59,540 bases of DNA, taken from positions 1-59,540 of the forward strand of contig MGRM01000020.1 in assembly GCA_001798185.1 (NCBI GenBank), in the 5' to 3' direction. Positions 10,204-17,966 of the stretch are shown one piece after another; the first letter of the stretch is position 1, and every line of letters begins with the position of its first letter. Source of the stretch: Deltaproteobacteria bacterium RIFCSPHIGHO2_02_FULL_44_16 (GTDB taxonomy: Bacteria > UBA10199 > 2-02-FULL-44-16). The notes under the pieces were generated by a model, which saw only the letters and a program-made list of their open reading frames with translations, was not told the DNA's origin and ran no database searches. The position numbers and the translations under genes are program-made.

Positions 10204-11211
10204 ATGGCAGTTCCTATTTCACAACAATGGACCGTCGCAACGTATGTGATTGCGCAAAAATTAAAACGTCGGAAGCGCTATCCTCTTGTGCTGATGCTCG
10301 AGCCTCTTTTTCGCTGTAATCTTGAATGCGCAGGCTGTGGCAAAATTCAATATCCAGAACATGTGCTGCAAAAAAGACTGACGCCTGAACAGTGTTTTCA
10401 AGCGGTCGAAGAATGCGGCGCTCCCATGGTCAGCATTCCTGGAGGAGAACCTCTTATTCATCCTGAAATAAAACAGATTGTCGAAGGGATGATTGAGCGA
10501 AAAAAATATATTTATCTCTGTACCAATGCGATTTTGCTGAAGAGAAAACTGAATCTTTTTACCCCAAGCAAATATCTCACTTTCAGCGTTCATCTTGATG
10601 GGCTTAAAGAAGAACACGATATGGCTGTTTGTCGTGACGGTGTTTTTGATCAAGCAGTTGAAGGGATCAAAGAAGCGGTCAAGCGAGGTTTTCGTGTCAC
10701 GACCAACACCACCCTTTTTGATGGGGCAAATCCAGAACGTGTGCGAGCTTTTTTTGACTTTTGCATGGATGAACTGAAAGTCGAAGGAATGATCATGAGC
10801 CCTGGATACAGCTATCACAAAGCTCCCGATCAGGAACATTTTTTAAAACGACAAGAATCCTTCAAACTTTTTCAAAAGATTTTGAAAGATCGAAAGAAGT
10901 CATGGAAATTTAATCAGACTCCCCTCTTTCTGAAATTTCTTCAGGGAGACATTGAATATCAATGCACCCCATGGGGGAATCCTTGCTACAGCATCTTTGG
11001 ATGGCAGAAGCCCTGTTATCTTTTGGGCGAAGGATATGCAAAAACTTTTCAAGAACTGATGGAAACCACAGATTGGGATAGCTATGGAACGGGCCGCAAC
11101 GAAAAATGCGCTGATTGCATGGTCTCTTGTGGCTACGAACCGACAGCAGTCGATGACACTTTCAACGGCATTCGCGGTATGGTGAAAACAATCAGGGCAA
11201 TGGCGTCATAG
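10204..11211 (+). CDS. hpnH: Adenosyl-hopene transferase HpnH (radical SAM)
   Basis: A 335-aa radical SAM enzyme that in the hopanoid pathway adds the 5'-deoxyadenosyl group to diploptene. The N-terminus AVPISQQWTVATYV and the radical-SAM cysteines in FRCNLECAGCGKIQYP are typical of HpnH. Also seen are the GGEPLIHPEI segment and a C-terminal Cys-rich block (KCADCMVSCGYEP) for an auxiliary site. ATG 10204 has GGAGGAG 4 nt upstream. It is probably co-transcribed with hppA. No squalene-hopene cyclase or other hpn gene is in the window, so hopanoid production rests on this marker alone. Confidence 0.92.
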   Translation: MAVPISQQWTVATYVIAQKLKRRKRYPLVLMLEPLFRCNLECAGCGKIQYPEHVLQKRLTPEQCFQAVEECGAPMVSIPGGEPLIHPEIKQIVEGMIERKKYIYLCTNAILLKRKLNLFTPSKYLTFSVHLDGLKEEHDMAVCRDGVFDQAVEGIKEAVKRGFRVTTNTTLFDGANPERVRAFFDFCMDELKVEGMIMSPGYSYHKAPDQEHFLKRQESFKLFQKILKDRKKSWKFNQTPLFLKFLQGDIEYQCTPWGNPCYSIFGWQKPCYLLGEGYAKTFQELMETTDWDSYGTGRNEKCADCMVSCGYEPTAVDDTFNGIRGMVKTIRAMAS

Positions 11212-11530
11212 ATATAAGTTCAGAACAATTTCTATATTCTCGCATCACTTCTCCAGCACTTTTGGCAGCCTTTCCCCTGATATCTCTTTGGGTAACATCT
11301 CCCTCTTCCAGATTTGCAATACAACGTTGAAGACAACGAAGCCAAATATGTTGAGGAAGCTCAACGGCTCCACAATTGAGACTTAAAAATACGATACATT
11401 GTATCTGACAAATTTTTTGTGCTTCTTCCTCGCATAGCGGTTCAATCGATTCAGATGGTTCCACATTCATTTTTTCAGCGAGCTCAAGGATTGCAACTTC
11501 TTGGGGTGAATAAACACGAATGAGCGACAC
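11192..11530 (-). CDS. Hypothetical protein
   Basis: A 112-aa product that I do not recognise. It is helical and mixed-charge (VYSPQEVAILELAEKMNVEP), with five Cys scattered through it and no signal peptide. The GTG start at 11530 has AAGGAA about 6 nt upstream. It overlaps the upstream same-strand ORF by 64 bp in another frame and overlaps the hpnH 3' end by 20 bp tail to tail. The large same-strand overlap is unusual: it may be a coupled pair or one gene split by a frameshift, because the frame continues in sense upstream of the GTG. Confidence 0.5.
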   Translation of the reverse strand: MSLIRVYSPQEVAILELAEKMNVEPSESIEPLCEEEAQKICQIQCIVFLSLNCGAVELPQHIWLRCLQRCIANLEEGDVTQRDIRGKAAKSAGEVMREYRNCSELISMTPLP

Positions 11531-11841
11531 GATAATTCCTTGAGCAGATGGAAATGAAAAAAGTGTGCTCGAATACCACTACTAAGAATAGCACCCAGAC
11601 GAAACGAAGATTGAGTTGCTACAGCTGCTGCCTCCACTTCAGCGGCAATAGTAGCTCGTGCAAGCAGACCATTGCGCACTCCCAGGGCACTTCCACTGAG
11701 CCATCTGGCCGCTAATGACATCTCAACTTGAGAGACACCCACCTCTGCCACAACAATGGCCTGAGCGGTATTTGCAGTCACTGTCGGAAAGAGTTGAGTG
11801 ACTCCCTTGACAACACCATTTACAAGCGGTTCTCCTGCCAT
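11467..11841 (-). CDS. Hypothetical Ala-rich protein
   Basis: A 124-aa ORF with a good Shine-Dalgarno (GGAGGG) before its ATG. Residues 1-90 are Ala/Val-rich and amphipathic (LVNGVVKGVTQLF, TIAAEVEAAAVATQSS), suggesting long helices, possibly surface- or membrane-associated. There is no clear signal peptide and no recognised domain. The last 21 codons overlap the following ORF in a different frame, and the C-terminus becomes basic and less regular there, consistent with a frameshift fusing the two ORFs in the ancestor. Confidence 0.5.
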   Translation of the reverse strand: MAGEPLVNGVVKGVTQLFPTVTANTAQAIVVAEVGVSQVEMSLAARWLSGSALGVRNGLLARATIAAEVEAAAVATQSSFRLGAILSSGIRAHFFHFHLLKELSCRSFVFIHPKKLQSLSSLKK

Positions 11842-11911
11842 AAGCCCTCCCTTTCCTGATGTTACTCTTATCGGGAGAGAGACTGAAAAGTTGCGCGGCT
11901 GAAAGTGAACG

Positions 11912-12049
11912 CTAAAGAAATGAGCTTAAAAGATTGAAGTTCATCGAATGAATCAATGCGATATTGGGCAGATGTTTTACGATGACCAAATAGGCGCCTT
12001 TGAGAACGCGATTAAACTCATCTGTCGTCATAGAAAAGGTAAATCCCAT
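11912..12049 (-). pseudogene. Short ORF, possible remnant of a methyltransferase-like gene
   Basis: A 45-codon minus-strand ORF starting at 12049. Its middle (DEFNRVLKGAYLVIVKHLP) resembles the post-motif region of class I SAM methyltransferases (usually E-x-x-RVLKPGG-x-L-V-I), with the PGG turn degraded and nothing of the methyltransferase fold before it. A truncated remnant is the likeliest reading; a free-standing small protein is possible. The rest of the 11842-12176 gap shows only the toxin-antitoxin upstream region. Confidence 0.25.
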
Positions 12050-12111
12050 GGTGAACTCTCTTCTTTCTTCCAATGCCCTAACGTATTTTCGGTTGTAAAA
12101 GAAAAAAGTTG

Positions 12112-12143
12112 TTGACTATCTTTTTCTAGACAAAACTATCTTT
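12112..12143 (+). promoter_or_regulatory. Putative promoter/operator of the RHH-RelE pair
   Basis: A TTGACT box at 12112-12117 overlaps the first of two direct copies of ACTATCTTT (12115 and 12135, 20 bp or about two helical turns apart), just upstream of the antitoxin start. Same-face spaced direct repeats fit cooperative RHH-protein autorepression. I see no convincing -10 box, so promoter placement is uncertain. Confidence 0.35.
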
Positions 12144-12176
12144 ATTATGGTAGCCTCCTATTGCATTGGAGGTTGT

Positions 12177-12401
12177 ATGAGTCAAAGCCAGTTAGCAACC
12201 AAGATTGATTCGGACATTAAAAAAGCCCTTGAGACAGTATGCAAAGAGCGAGGGTATAAAATGAATCGCTTCATTGAAGAAGCTATTCTTGACAAATTAG
12301 AAGAGCTTGAAGATATCGAGGACATCAAATCGCTGCGCCGCGAACCGACTCGTCCGTTAAAAGAAATTCTGAAGGATTTAAAGGCGCATGGAAAAATATA
12401 A
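12177..12401 (+). CDS. Ribbon-helix-helix antitoxin
   Basis: A 74-aa protein with a ribbon-helix-helix fold: a short N-terminal beta strand (SQLATKIDSDI), then helix-turn-helix KKALETVCKERGYKMNRFIEEAIL. The acidic and basic tail (EELEDIEDIK... EILKDLKAHGK) would wrap the toxin. ATG 12177 follows GGAGG; an upstream ATG at 12147 lacks one. It overlaps the RelE-like gene by 14 bp, the classical antitoxin-first arrangement, and probably represses its own operon. Confidence 0.85.
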   Translation: MSQSQLATKIDSDIKKALETVCKERGYKMNRFIEEAILDKLEELEDIEDIKSLRREPTRPLKEILKDLKAHGKI

Positions 12402-12648
12402 TATTGAGCTTACCTATAGTGCAGAAAAAGCACTCTTCCAACTCTCAAAAGAACCAATTCAAAAGATCATGGCTGCTATCCAATCCTTGACAGAAAACCC
12501 TTACCCTGTTGGTTGCCGAAAGCTTTCCGGAGAAGATGGTATCTATAGAATCAGAGTTGGGACCTACCGCATCATTTACTCCATTCATAAAAAAGAAATC
12601 CTCATCAAGATCCTCAAGGTTGGTCATCGTAAAGAAATTTATCGCTAA
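12388..12648 (+). CDS. RelE/ParE-family toxin
   Basis: An 86-aa RelE-superfamily protein, likely a ribosome-dependent mRNA interferase or a gyrase poison. The fold is recognisable from an N-terminal strand (YNIELTYSAEKAL), the PYPVGCRKLSGEDGIYRIRVGTYRIIYSI core with conserved Arg residues, and the C-terminal strand ILIKILKVGHRKEIYR. HR at the end matches the catalytic/basic C-terminus of RelE-type enzymes. It overlaps the antitoxin stop. The choice between RelE and ParE activity cannot be made from sequence. Confidence 0.88.
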   Translation: MEKYNIELTYSAEKALFQLSKEPIQKIMAAIQSLTENPYPVGCRKLSGEDGIYRIRVGTYRIIYSIHKKEILIKILKVGHRKEIYR

Positions 12649-12720
12649 TTTCCAATTTTCTCTTGTCAACAAAATGCGAAAATGCATAGGAATCGCAAAA
12701 CCCATAAAGGGGGAGGTGCT

Positions 12721-12888
12721 ATGCGGCGCGAGATTGAAGAATTTGAAGTCGAGAAACCAGAAACCTGTCCCAATTGCGGATGCAGAGTTGGCAACTCTCA
12801 AGCATGCGACAATTGTGGAGCCGTCCTTTCCAAAGACGAAGACTTTGGAGATTTTGATCTGGACGAAGACACGAATGACAACTACTAG
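12721..12888 (+). CDS. Zinc-ribbon microprotein
   Basis: A 55-aa ORF with a strong GGGAGG ribosome binding site. Two CxxC knuckles, CPNCGCRVG and CDNCGAVL, are spaced for one zinc ribbon; the C-terminus is highly acidic (DFGDFDLDEDTND). There is no further domain. It lies 72 bp after the toxin and 9 bp before tRNA-Leu. Function is unknown; zinc ribbons of this size often act as adaptor or nucleic-acid-binding modules. Confidence 0.65.
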   Translation: MRREIEEFEVEKPETCPNCGCRVGNSQACDNCGAVLSKDEDFGDFDLDEDTNDNY

Positions 12889-12897
12889 TGTTCACCT

Positions 12898-12980
12898 GCG
12901 AGGGTGGCGGAACTGGTAGACGCGCAAGATTCAGGATCTTGTGGTAAAGAGCCATGGGGGTTCGAGTCCCCCCTCTCGCA
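12898..12980 (+). tRNA. tRNA-Leu (CAG)
   Basis: An 83-nt class II tRNA. The acceptor stem GCGAGGG pairs with CTCTCGC (one G-U), followed by discriminator A. The D-loop has GGTAGACGC, the anticodon stem CAAGA/TCTTG encloses loop TTCAGGA with anticodon CAG, the variable arm is long, and the T-loop is GTTCGAGTCCC. No CCA is encoded. It reads CUG codons. Confidence 0.95.
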
Positions 12981-12990
12981 CAGTGCAAAC

Positions 12991-13104
12991 CCTCCTCAAA
13001 GTCCATATGCTTTGTTGATGTCGTTGACACTGCCTGCGTCGTACACCAAAGTACGACTCGGCAGGTCTCCTCCATCTGCCTCGCATCTGAATCTTTGATG
13101 AGCG
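12991..13104. repeat. Palindromic MITE-like element (type E, copy 1)
   Basis: The ends are imperfect inverted repeats: a left end containing TCAAAGTCCATATGC and a right end containing GCATCTGAATCTTTGA. Inside is a strong hairpin with arms GTCGTAC and GTACGAC flanked by CTGCC and GGCAG. The ends resemble those of the element at 28556-28680. It fills the gap between tRNA-Leu and the PBP gene, ending just before the PBP ribosome binding site. No coding capacity. Confidence 0.55.
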
Positions 13105-13122
13105 TTCGCTGAAAGGAATATT

Positions 13123-15819
13123 TTGCAATTCTTTGAAACGATAAAACATTTTTTTTCGGGAAGTTATCATCTTTTCCGCATTCTTTTTTCTGCTCTGACT
13201 GGCATCTTTATTTTCTGTTTTGTCGCTTTTATCGTCATCTATTATGGTTTCGCTCGAGACCTTCCTGATATCAAAACCATCGAAGATTATCGCCCCCCTG
13301 TCATCAGCGAAGTTTTTGCGCATGATCAAACAAAGATCGGAGAATTTTGGACCGAATGCAGATTCTTTGTTCCTTATGAAAAGATTCCACGCCGTATTCT
13401 TCTCGCTTTTCTCGATTCAGAGGATGATCGTTTCTTTGAACATAGCGGGATCGATATGCGTGCTATTCTGCGCGCGTTTATTGCAAACCTCAGAGCAAAA
13501 GGGATCACACAAGGAGGAAGCACCATTACACAACAGGTCACTCGTTCTCTTCTCCTTTCGCGCGAACGTTCCTATAAACGAAAAATAAAAGAAGCGATCT
13601 TGGCGGTTCGTCTTGAACGTTCACTCACTAAAGAACAAATTTTAACGCTTTATCTCAATCAAATTTATTTAGGAAATCGAGCGTATGGTGTCGCGGCTGC
13701 CGCTCGAAATTATTTTCACAAATCTCTCGACGAACTAACGCTTGCTGAAATCTCTCTTATCGCTGGTCTTCCAACTGCTCCCACAAGCTATTCGCCTGTC
13801 AACAATCCTGCTGCTGCGCGAAAACGACAACTTCATGTGCTGGGTCGCATGCTGGAAAATAATCATATTTCAGAAGAACAGATGCAGCAGGCAATGAACG
13901 AACCCATTGCTCTGTTTGTCGCAGGAGTAGACAAAACATTTACGCATCCAAGCGCCGCATATTTTGTGGAGCATGTGCGAAGAGTGGTGAAGGAACAATA
14001 TGGCGATGAAGCTCTCTATCATCGCGGACTCAAAATTTACACGACAGCTGATGTCTCATTTCAGGAAATAGCAACAAAAGCAGTCCGCCAAGGCGTACGA
14101 GATCTGGAAAAACGACAAGGTTATCGTGGACCACATGAGCACGTCGAAAAAGAACTGATCCCGGAACGCATTCAAAAAATTGAAACCGCACTCCGAAGAG
14201 AACAATTCGATCATATTATTCATTGGCCTCCGACAACCCTGCCGCGCGAAGAAAACGTTCTTCTCGAAGAAGAAAAACAATATGAAGCCGTGGTGACAGG
14301 TTTTGAAGGGAAAAATGTTCTGATACAAATTGGTCTCACCAAAGGAGTGATTCCTCATCGTGGTTATAAATGGGCACGCTCCTTTAATACAAAAACAGTA
14401 GGCTATGACGATGTCAATTATGTTTCGGAGCCGAGATATATTTTAAAAATCGGAGATGTTATTTTTGTCATGAAACAAGCTGATGGTTCCTTCTATCTTG
14501 TACAACCTTCAGAGACCCAAGGAGCTTTATTTGCGGTTGCGCCTGACACTGGTTTTGTTCGAGCGCTGGTAGGTGGAACTGATTTTGAAAAAAGTGAATT
14601 CAATCGCGCAACGCAATCTCTTCGTCAACCAGGATCAGCCTTCAAACCTTTTGTCTACGCAGCCGCTCTGGATAAAGGATATACGTTTGACACGATCATC
14701 GATGATGATCCCGTAGAATATCAGGTGGGCATCGACATGTTTTGGAGTCCGAAAAATTACGGCGATGAATACAATGGACCGATGTCGTTTCGTCAGGCGC
14801 TCATTCAATCTCGAAACATTCCCACGGTAAAACTCGCCTATGATATGGGAACTGACTACCTCACCGCCTATGTCCGAAAATTTGGAATAACGACACCCAT
14901 TGATCGTTATCTCTCGATGGCTCTTGGAGCAAATGGCGTCTATCTTTCAGAAATCGTTCCCGCCTATGCCACTTTTGCTTCGCACGGCGCTTATCGCCCT
15001 CCTGTGTATATTACTCGTATTGAAGATGCGAAAGGCGAGATTCTTTATGAGCATCAATCACATCTTCTGCAAACCTCGCTTCCGAGAACTCCGGCATCAG
15101 AATCTGAGACAGATGAGAATGTTTCCGATGAAAAAATTGCAGAAACGAAAGAACAGTACACAGAAAAAGTAAAAGCAGCGATCACGCAAGTACAAGATTC
15201 TGATCTCAACACTCTTCTTTTCTTTCAAGAACAGCAAACCATCGAAAAAGAGGACCTCGTGTTGACGAATCTCGAATTGAAAACACTTTATGGGAATGCG
15301 ATTCCACAAGGGCATGTGATTACTCCTCAAACTGCCGCTCTTATGATCGAACTCCTGAAAGGAGTCGTTCAATCGGGAACCGGTCAACGCGTCAGCAAAC
15401 TCGGGCGTCCTGTGGCCGGAAAAACAGGGACCACGAACGACGAAAGTGATGCTTGGTTTGTCGGATTTATTCCCGATCTTGCAGTGGGGACATGGGTCGG
15501 ATTTGATGCTCTCAAACCCATTGGAGAAAAAGAGACAGGAGGAAAAACAGCGGCTCCGATTTTCCTCTCTTTTATGGAAGCGGTCACCAAAGATACAGAA
15601 CCAAAAGATTTTACTCTTCCCGAAAATTTTCCTCATGGAAACATCTCAGCACTTCCCGGTGGAAGCGCCCTTTTTGGCTCGCGTCCTCGAATGCATCTCC
15701 CAGGCGAGCGCGGTGGTTCTGATCGAGCTGATGAATTCTTTGAAGAAGACCTTGAAGAGCAAAATGACGTTACTGGCGTGAATCCTCCACCTTCTTCTGA
15801 AGCGACAAATCCGTTATAA
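13123..15819 (+). CDS. mrcA: Penicillin-binding protein 1A (class A, bifunctional)
   Basis: An 898-aa inner-membrane peptidoglycan synthase. A membrane anchor (ALTGIFIFCFVAFIVIYYGF) precedes a GT51 glycosyltransferase domain with EDDRFFEHSGID and QGGSTITQQVTRSLLL. The transpeptidase domain has the Ser active site in PGSAFKPF (SxxK), the SRN motif in QSRNIPTVKL and KTG in AGKTGTTNDES. An OB-like region lies between the domains and a Pro/Glu-rich tail ends the protein. The start is TTG 13123 with AAAGGA upstream; the nearby repeat may influence expression. It is transcribed alone. The LpoB-like gene at 28681 could encode an activator. Confidence 0.95.
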   Translation: MQFFETIKHFFSGSYHLFRILFSALTGIFIFCFVAFIVIYYGFARDLPDIKTIEDYRPPVISEVFAHDQTKIGEFWTECRFFVPYEKIPRRILLAFLDSEDDRFFEHSGIDMRAILRAFIANLRAKGITQGGSTITQQVTRSLLLSRERSYKRKIKEAILAVRLERSLTKEQILTLYLNQIYLGNRAYGVAAAARNYFHKSLDELTLAEISLIAGLPTAPTSYSPVNNPAAARKRQLHVLGRMLENNHISEEQMQQAMNEPIALFVAGVDKTFTHPSAAYFVEHVRRVVKEQYGDEALYHRGLKIYTTADVSFQEIATKAVRQGVRDLEKRQGYRGPHEHVEKELIPERIQKIETALRREQFDHIIHWPPTTLPREENVLLEEEKQYEAVVTGFEGKNVLIQIGLTKGVIPHRGYKWARSFNTKTVGYDDVNYVSEPRYILKIGDVIFVMKQADGSFYLVQPSETQGALFAVAPDTGFVRALVGGTDFEKSEFNRATQSLRQPGSAFKPFVYAAALDKGYTFDTIIDDDPVEYQVGIDMFWSPKNYGDEYNGPMSFRQALIQSRNIPTVKLAYDMGTDYLTAYVRKFGITTPIDRYLSMALGANGVYLSEIVPAYATFASHGAYRPPVYITRIEDAKGEILYEHQSHLLQTSLPRTPASESETDENVSDEKIAETKEQYTEKVKAAITQVQDSDLNTLLFFQEQQTIEKEDLVLTNLELKTLYGNAIPQGHVITPQTAALMIELLKGVVQSGTGQRVSKLGRPVAGKTGTTNDESDAWFVGFIPDLAVGTWVGFDALKPIGEKETGGKTAAPIFLSFMEAVTKDTEPKDFTLPENFPHGNISALPGGSALFGSRPRMHLPGERGGSDRADEFFEEDLEEQNDVTGVNPPPSSEATNPL

Positions 15820-15891
15820 ATTCAAATCTTTCTCTCTTCATCTTTAAGAAATGCACGAAACTTTTTTTAAAATACAGCGATAGAGAGATGA

Positions 15892-17079
15892 ATGACATCT
15901 CCCGATTCAAAAATTTCGCGAAAATCTCCCGATGACGGTCCGTATCTCGGTCTCACTCTTCATTCGAGTATTTTTGAACCGCTCGAAATTTCACAAGTGA
16001 GTGTTGGCGATATCGCCGTTCCCCTTTTAAGTGAACCGAATTTTGCTCTCTCCTTAAGTCGATCTGGACTCAGTCTGACCAACTTCATCGGTAATAAGCT
16101 CGCGGTTCACGAATCAGGACTTGGCCGCTTTTTTTCGAACATTGTGCCTCAGACAACTGCGGCAGTTTTAAACGCCTACTTCATGCATGAATCGGGTCAC
16201 TTTCGTTTAATACAAAGTGACGCCACTCATTTTATTGAAGTTCCGGAAGATGTTCGATCATTTTGGAATGGAGTTAATGGTATCAATACGAATTCGTGGG
16301 CATCTGCGCAGGGACTACACTATCCCTATGAAGGAATCATGAACGATATAAGCTATATCATTCAAAAATTTGATCTTCCTTTTTATCACGCTATTTCTAC
16401 AAAATTAACAGGCGGCGATGGCGATATCGCCGGTTATCTCGATTTTCGCCATGAGCTGGGAAGCGTCCATGAAGAATCGTGGCTCGGCGGGCTTTCACTC
16501 TGGATGCTTGTTGATCTCTATCCACACTTTGCGCGCGTCATGAAATATGCTTGGTCAGGCGAAAAACCTGAGAATCCCTATCAACCTGGCGATTGGACTC
16601 TCAAAACAAATGGCTATCTTTCAGCAAGTGGCCCACTTTATGGATTAAAATTTATGCTTTTTCTGCAAGGGCATTCACAGCTTCCCACGTATCTCGCGAT
16701 CGAACCTTGGGTCTCTCCATCACATACGCATGTGAATCGAGATCAGAGCGAAGCGGTCTATCCTTTTGGTGTTAACATTGAAATGTATCGATTACCCCTT
16801 GGAGGAGGACTTGGTCCTTTCTCCATCGCTATGAGTTATGAACTGAATATTTCAGTACAACGACAAAATATCTGGTACCAACGTGAATACTTTGAAGATC
16901 AAATCGGTATTCTTCTCGGAGCAAGTGCAAGCTTTCATTTTCAAACAAAAAAATGGGAGCTTTTTGTCAGTGCGGGGTGCCGCGAAGATGGATTCTTATG
17001 GCAAGAATCGTTAGGCACTGGATGTTCAGGAACTGCCGGTTTCCTCGTCCACGTGGAGCCGAATCAAGACTCACAATGA
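15892..17079 (+). CDS. Uncharacterised protein with an HExGH motif
   Basis: A 395-aa product that I cannot assign. No signal peptide or lipobox is seen at the ATG. Around residue 100 the segment LNAYFMHESGHFRLI has the HExxH layout of gluzincin/metzincin zinc sites; further acidic and His residues follow (FRHELGSVHEESWLGG near residue 190, a candidate for further ligands). The C-terminal third alternates short hydrophobic strands with Gly and aromatic residues (GPFSIAMSYELNIS, IGILLGASASFHF), resembling an outer-membrane barrel or beta-rich domain. It overlaps the cyclophilin gene tail to tail by 9 bp. Peptidase activity is speculative. Confidence 0.7.
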   Translation: MTSPDSKISRKSPDDGPYLGLTLHSSIFEPLEISQVSVGDIAVPLLSEPNFALSLSRSGLSLTNFIGNKLAVHESGLGRFFSNIVPQTTAAVLNAYFMHESGHFRLIQSDATHFIEVPEDVRSFWNGVNGINTNSWASAQGLHYPYEGIMNDISYIIQKFDLPFYHAISTKLTGGDGDIAGYLDFRHELGSVHEESWLGGLSLWMLVDLYPHFARVMKYAWSGEKPENPYQPGDWTLKTNGYLSASGPLYGLKFMLFLQGHSQLPTYLAIEPWVSPSHTHVNRDQSEAVYPFGVNIEMYRLPLGGGLGPFSIAMSYELNISVQRQNIWYQREYFEDQIGILLGASASFHFQTKKWELFVSAGCREDGFLWQESLGTGCSGTAGFLVHVEPNQDSQ

Positions 17080-17676
17080 TGAAATGGTCACTGAGAGAAT
17101 CTTGTCCCCACGCTCAATTTTTTCGGTCACCTGAAGCCCCTCAGTACAATAACCAAAGACCGTATATTGCCCATCTAAAAAGGAGGCATCACCGAGCGCA
17201 ATGTAAAATTGGGAACCACTTGAGCGTTGCTCTGGATTGACTTCATTCGGAGTTCTCGCCCACGCAATCGCCCCCTTTTTATGCTTTAAATTAATTTCAG
17301 CCGGAATGGTATAACCAGGGCCGCCAGACCCGGTTGCTGTCGGATCGCCACCTTGAATGACAAAGTCAGGAACAACACGATGAAAGGCAAGTCCATTGTA
17401 AAAACCTCCATCGGCAAGAGATTTGAAATTTGTCACCGAAAGAGGCGCTACTTTTGCATCCAAGTTGCAAACAATTTTCCCTTTTGAAGTTTCAATCGTT
17501 GCCACATAATTTTTAGAAGGATCAACACTCGACACTTTTGGTTCTTGAAATGTTTTTGATGATGTTGTGGACACAACTTCCTCCTTGATTGGGGTTGAAA
17601 TATTTTCTTTTAATTTTTGCGATGAACAGTAAGTTAAAAAAAGTAACAGAAAACTAGACGCAACAAAACGATTCAT
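17071..17676 (-). CDS. Peptidyl-prolyl cis-trans isomerase, cyclophilin type (lipoprotein)
   Basis: A 201-aa cyclophilin that isomerises Xaa-Pro bonds, probably anchored in the envelope: the N-terminus is a lipoprotein signal (FVASSFLLLFLTYCSS) with Cys near residue 17. Cyclophilin signatures are GLAFHRVVPDFVIQGGDPTATGSG and the SSGSQFYIALGDASFLDGQY segment; the catalytic Arg is in FHRV. ATG 17676 has AAGGAGA 4 nt upstream, while the longer frame runs through a palindromic repeat and is rejected. Confidence 0.93.
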   Translation of the reverse strand: MNRFVASSFLLLFLTYCSSQKLKENISTPIKEEVVSTTSSKTFQEPKVSSVDPSKNYVATIETSKGKIVCNLDAKVAPLSVTNFKSLADGGFYNGLAFHRVVPDFVIQGGDPTATGSGGPGYTIPAEINLKHKKGAIAWARTPNEVNPEQRSSGSQFYIALGDASFLDGQYTVFGYCTEGLQVTEKIERGDKILSVTISSL

Positions 17677-17717
17677 ATTTTCTCCTTGATCTAAAAAAAT
17701 TAATTGAAGAAGCAAAA

Positions 17718-17861
17718 CAAAAGGTGCCTGACATCTTTTTGGCACGGTGTAAGTGCAAAAAAGTGTCTGGCACTGCTTTTGGTCTGCAACGATCGCCAAA
17801 AGAAGTGTCAGGCAGTTTCTTGCATAAACCCCATGCCAGAAATCTGCCAGACACCTTTTGG
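17718..17861. repeat. REP/MITE-like palindromic element (type D, copy 1)
   Basis: A 144-bp element bounded by imperfect inverted ends CAAAAGGTGCCTGACATC and its counterpart CTGCCAGACACCTTTTGG. Internally it repeats the GTGTCWGGCA core in alternating orientation, so it can fold into nested hairpins. A closely similar copy is at 24171-24318. Such GTGTC-GGCA palindromes are often mobilised by REP-associated tyrosine transposases; none is in the window. It lies just upstream of the cyclophilin gene. Confidence 0.8.
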
Positions 17862-17966
17862 CTCTCTTCAAACCGCAGTTGATCAAACCGCAGTTGATAT
17901 TGACGAATGGACGAAAGAAAGGCAAGTAAAGAACCCATTCAACCTTTCCTTAAAAAAGGAGAAAAA

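Noticed and set aside
17677-17925. Longer frame ahead of the cyclophilin lipoprotein
   Set aside because: The frame is repeat sequence; a lipoprotein signal and AAGGAGA support ATG 17676.
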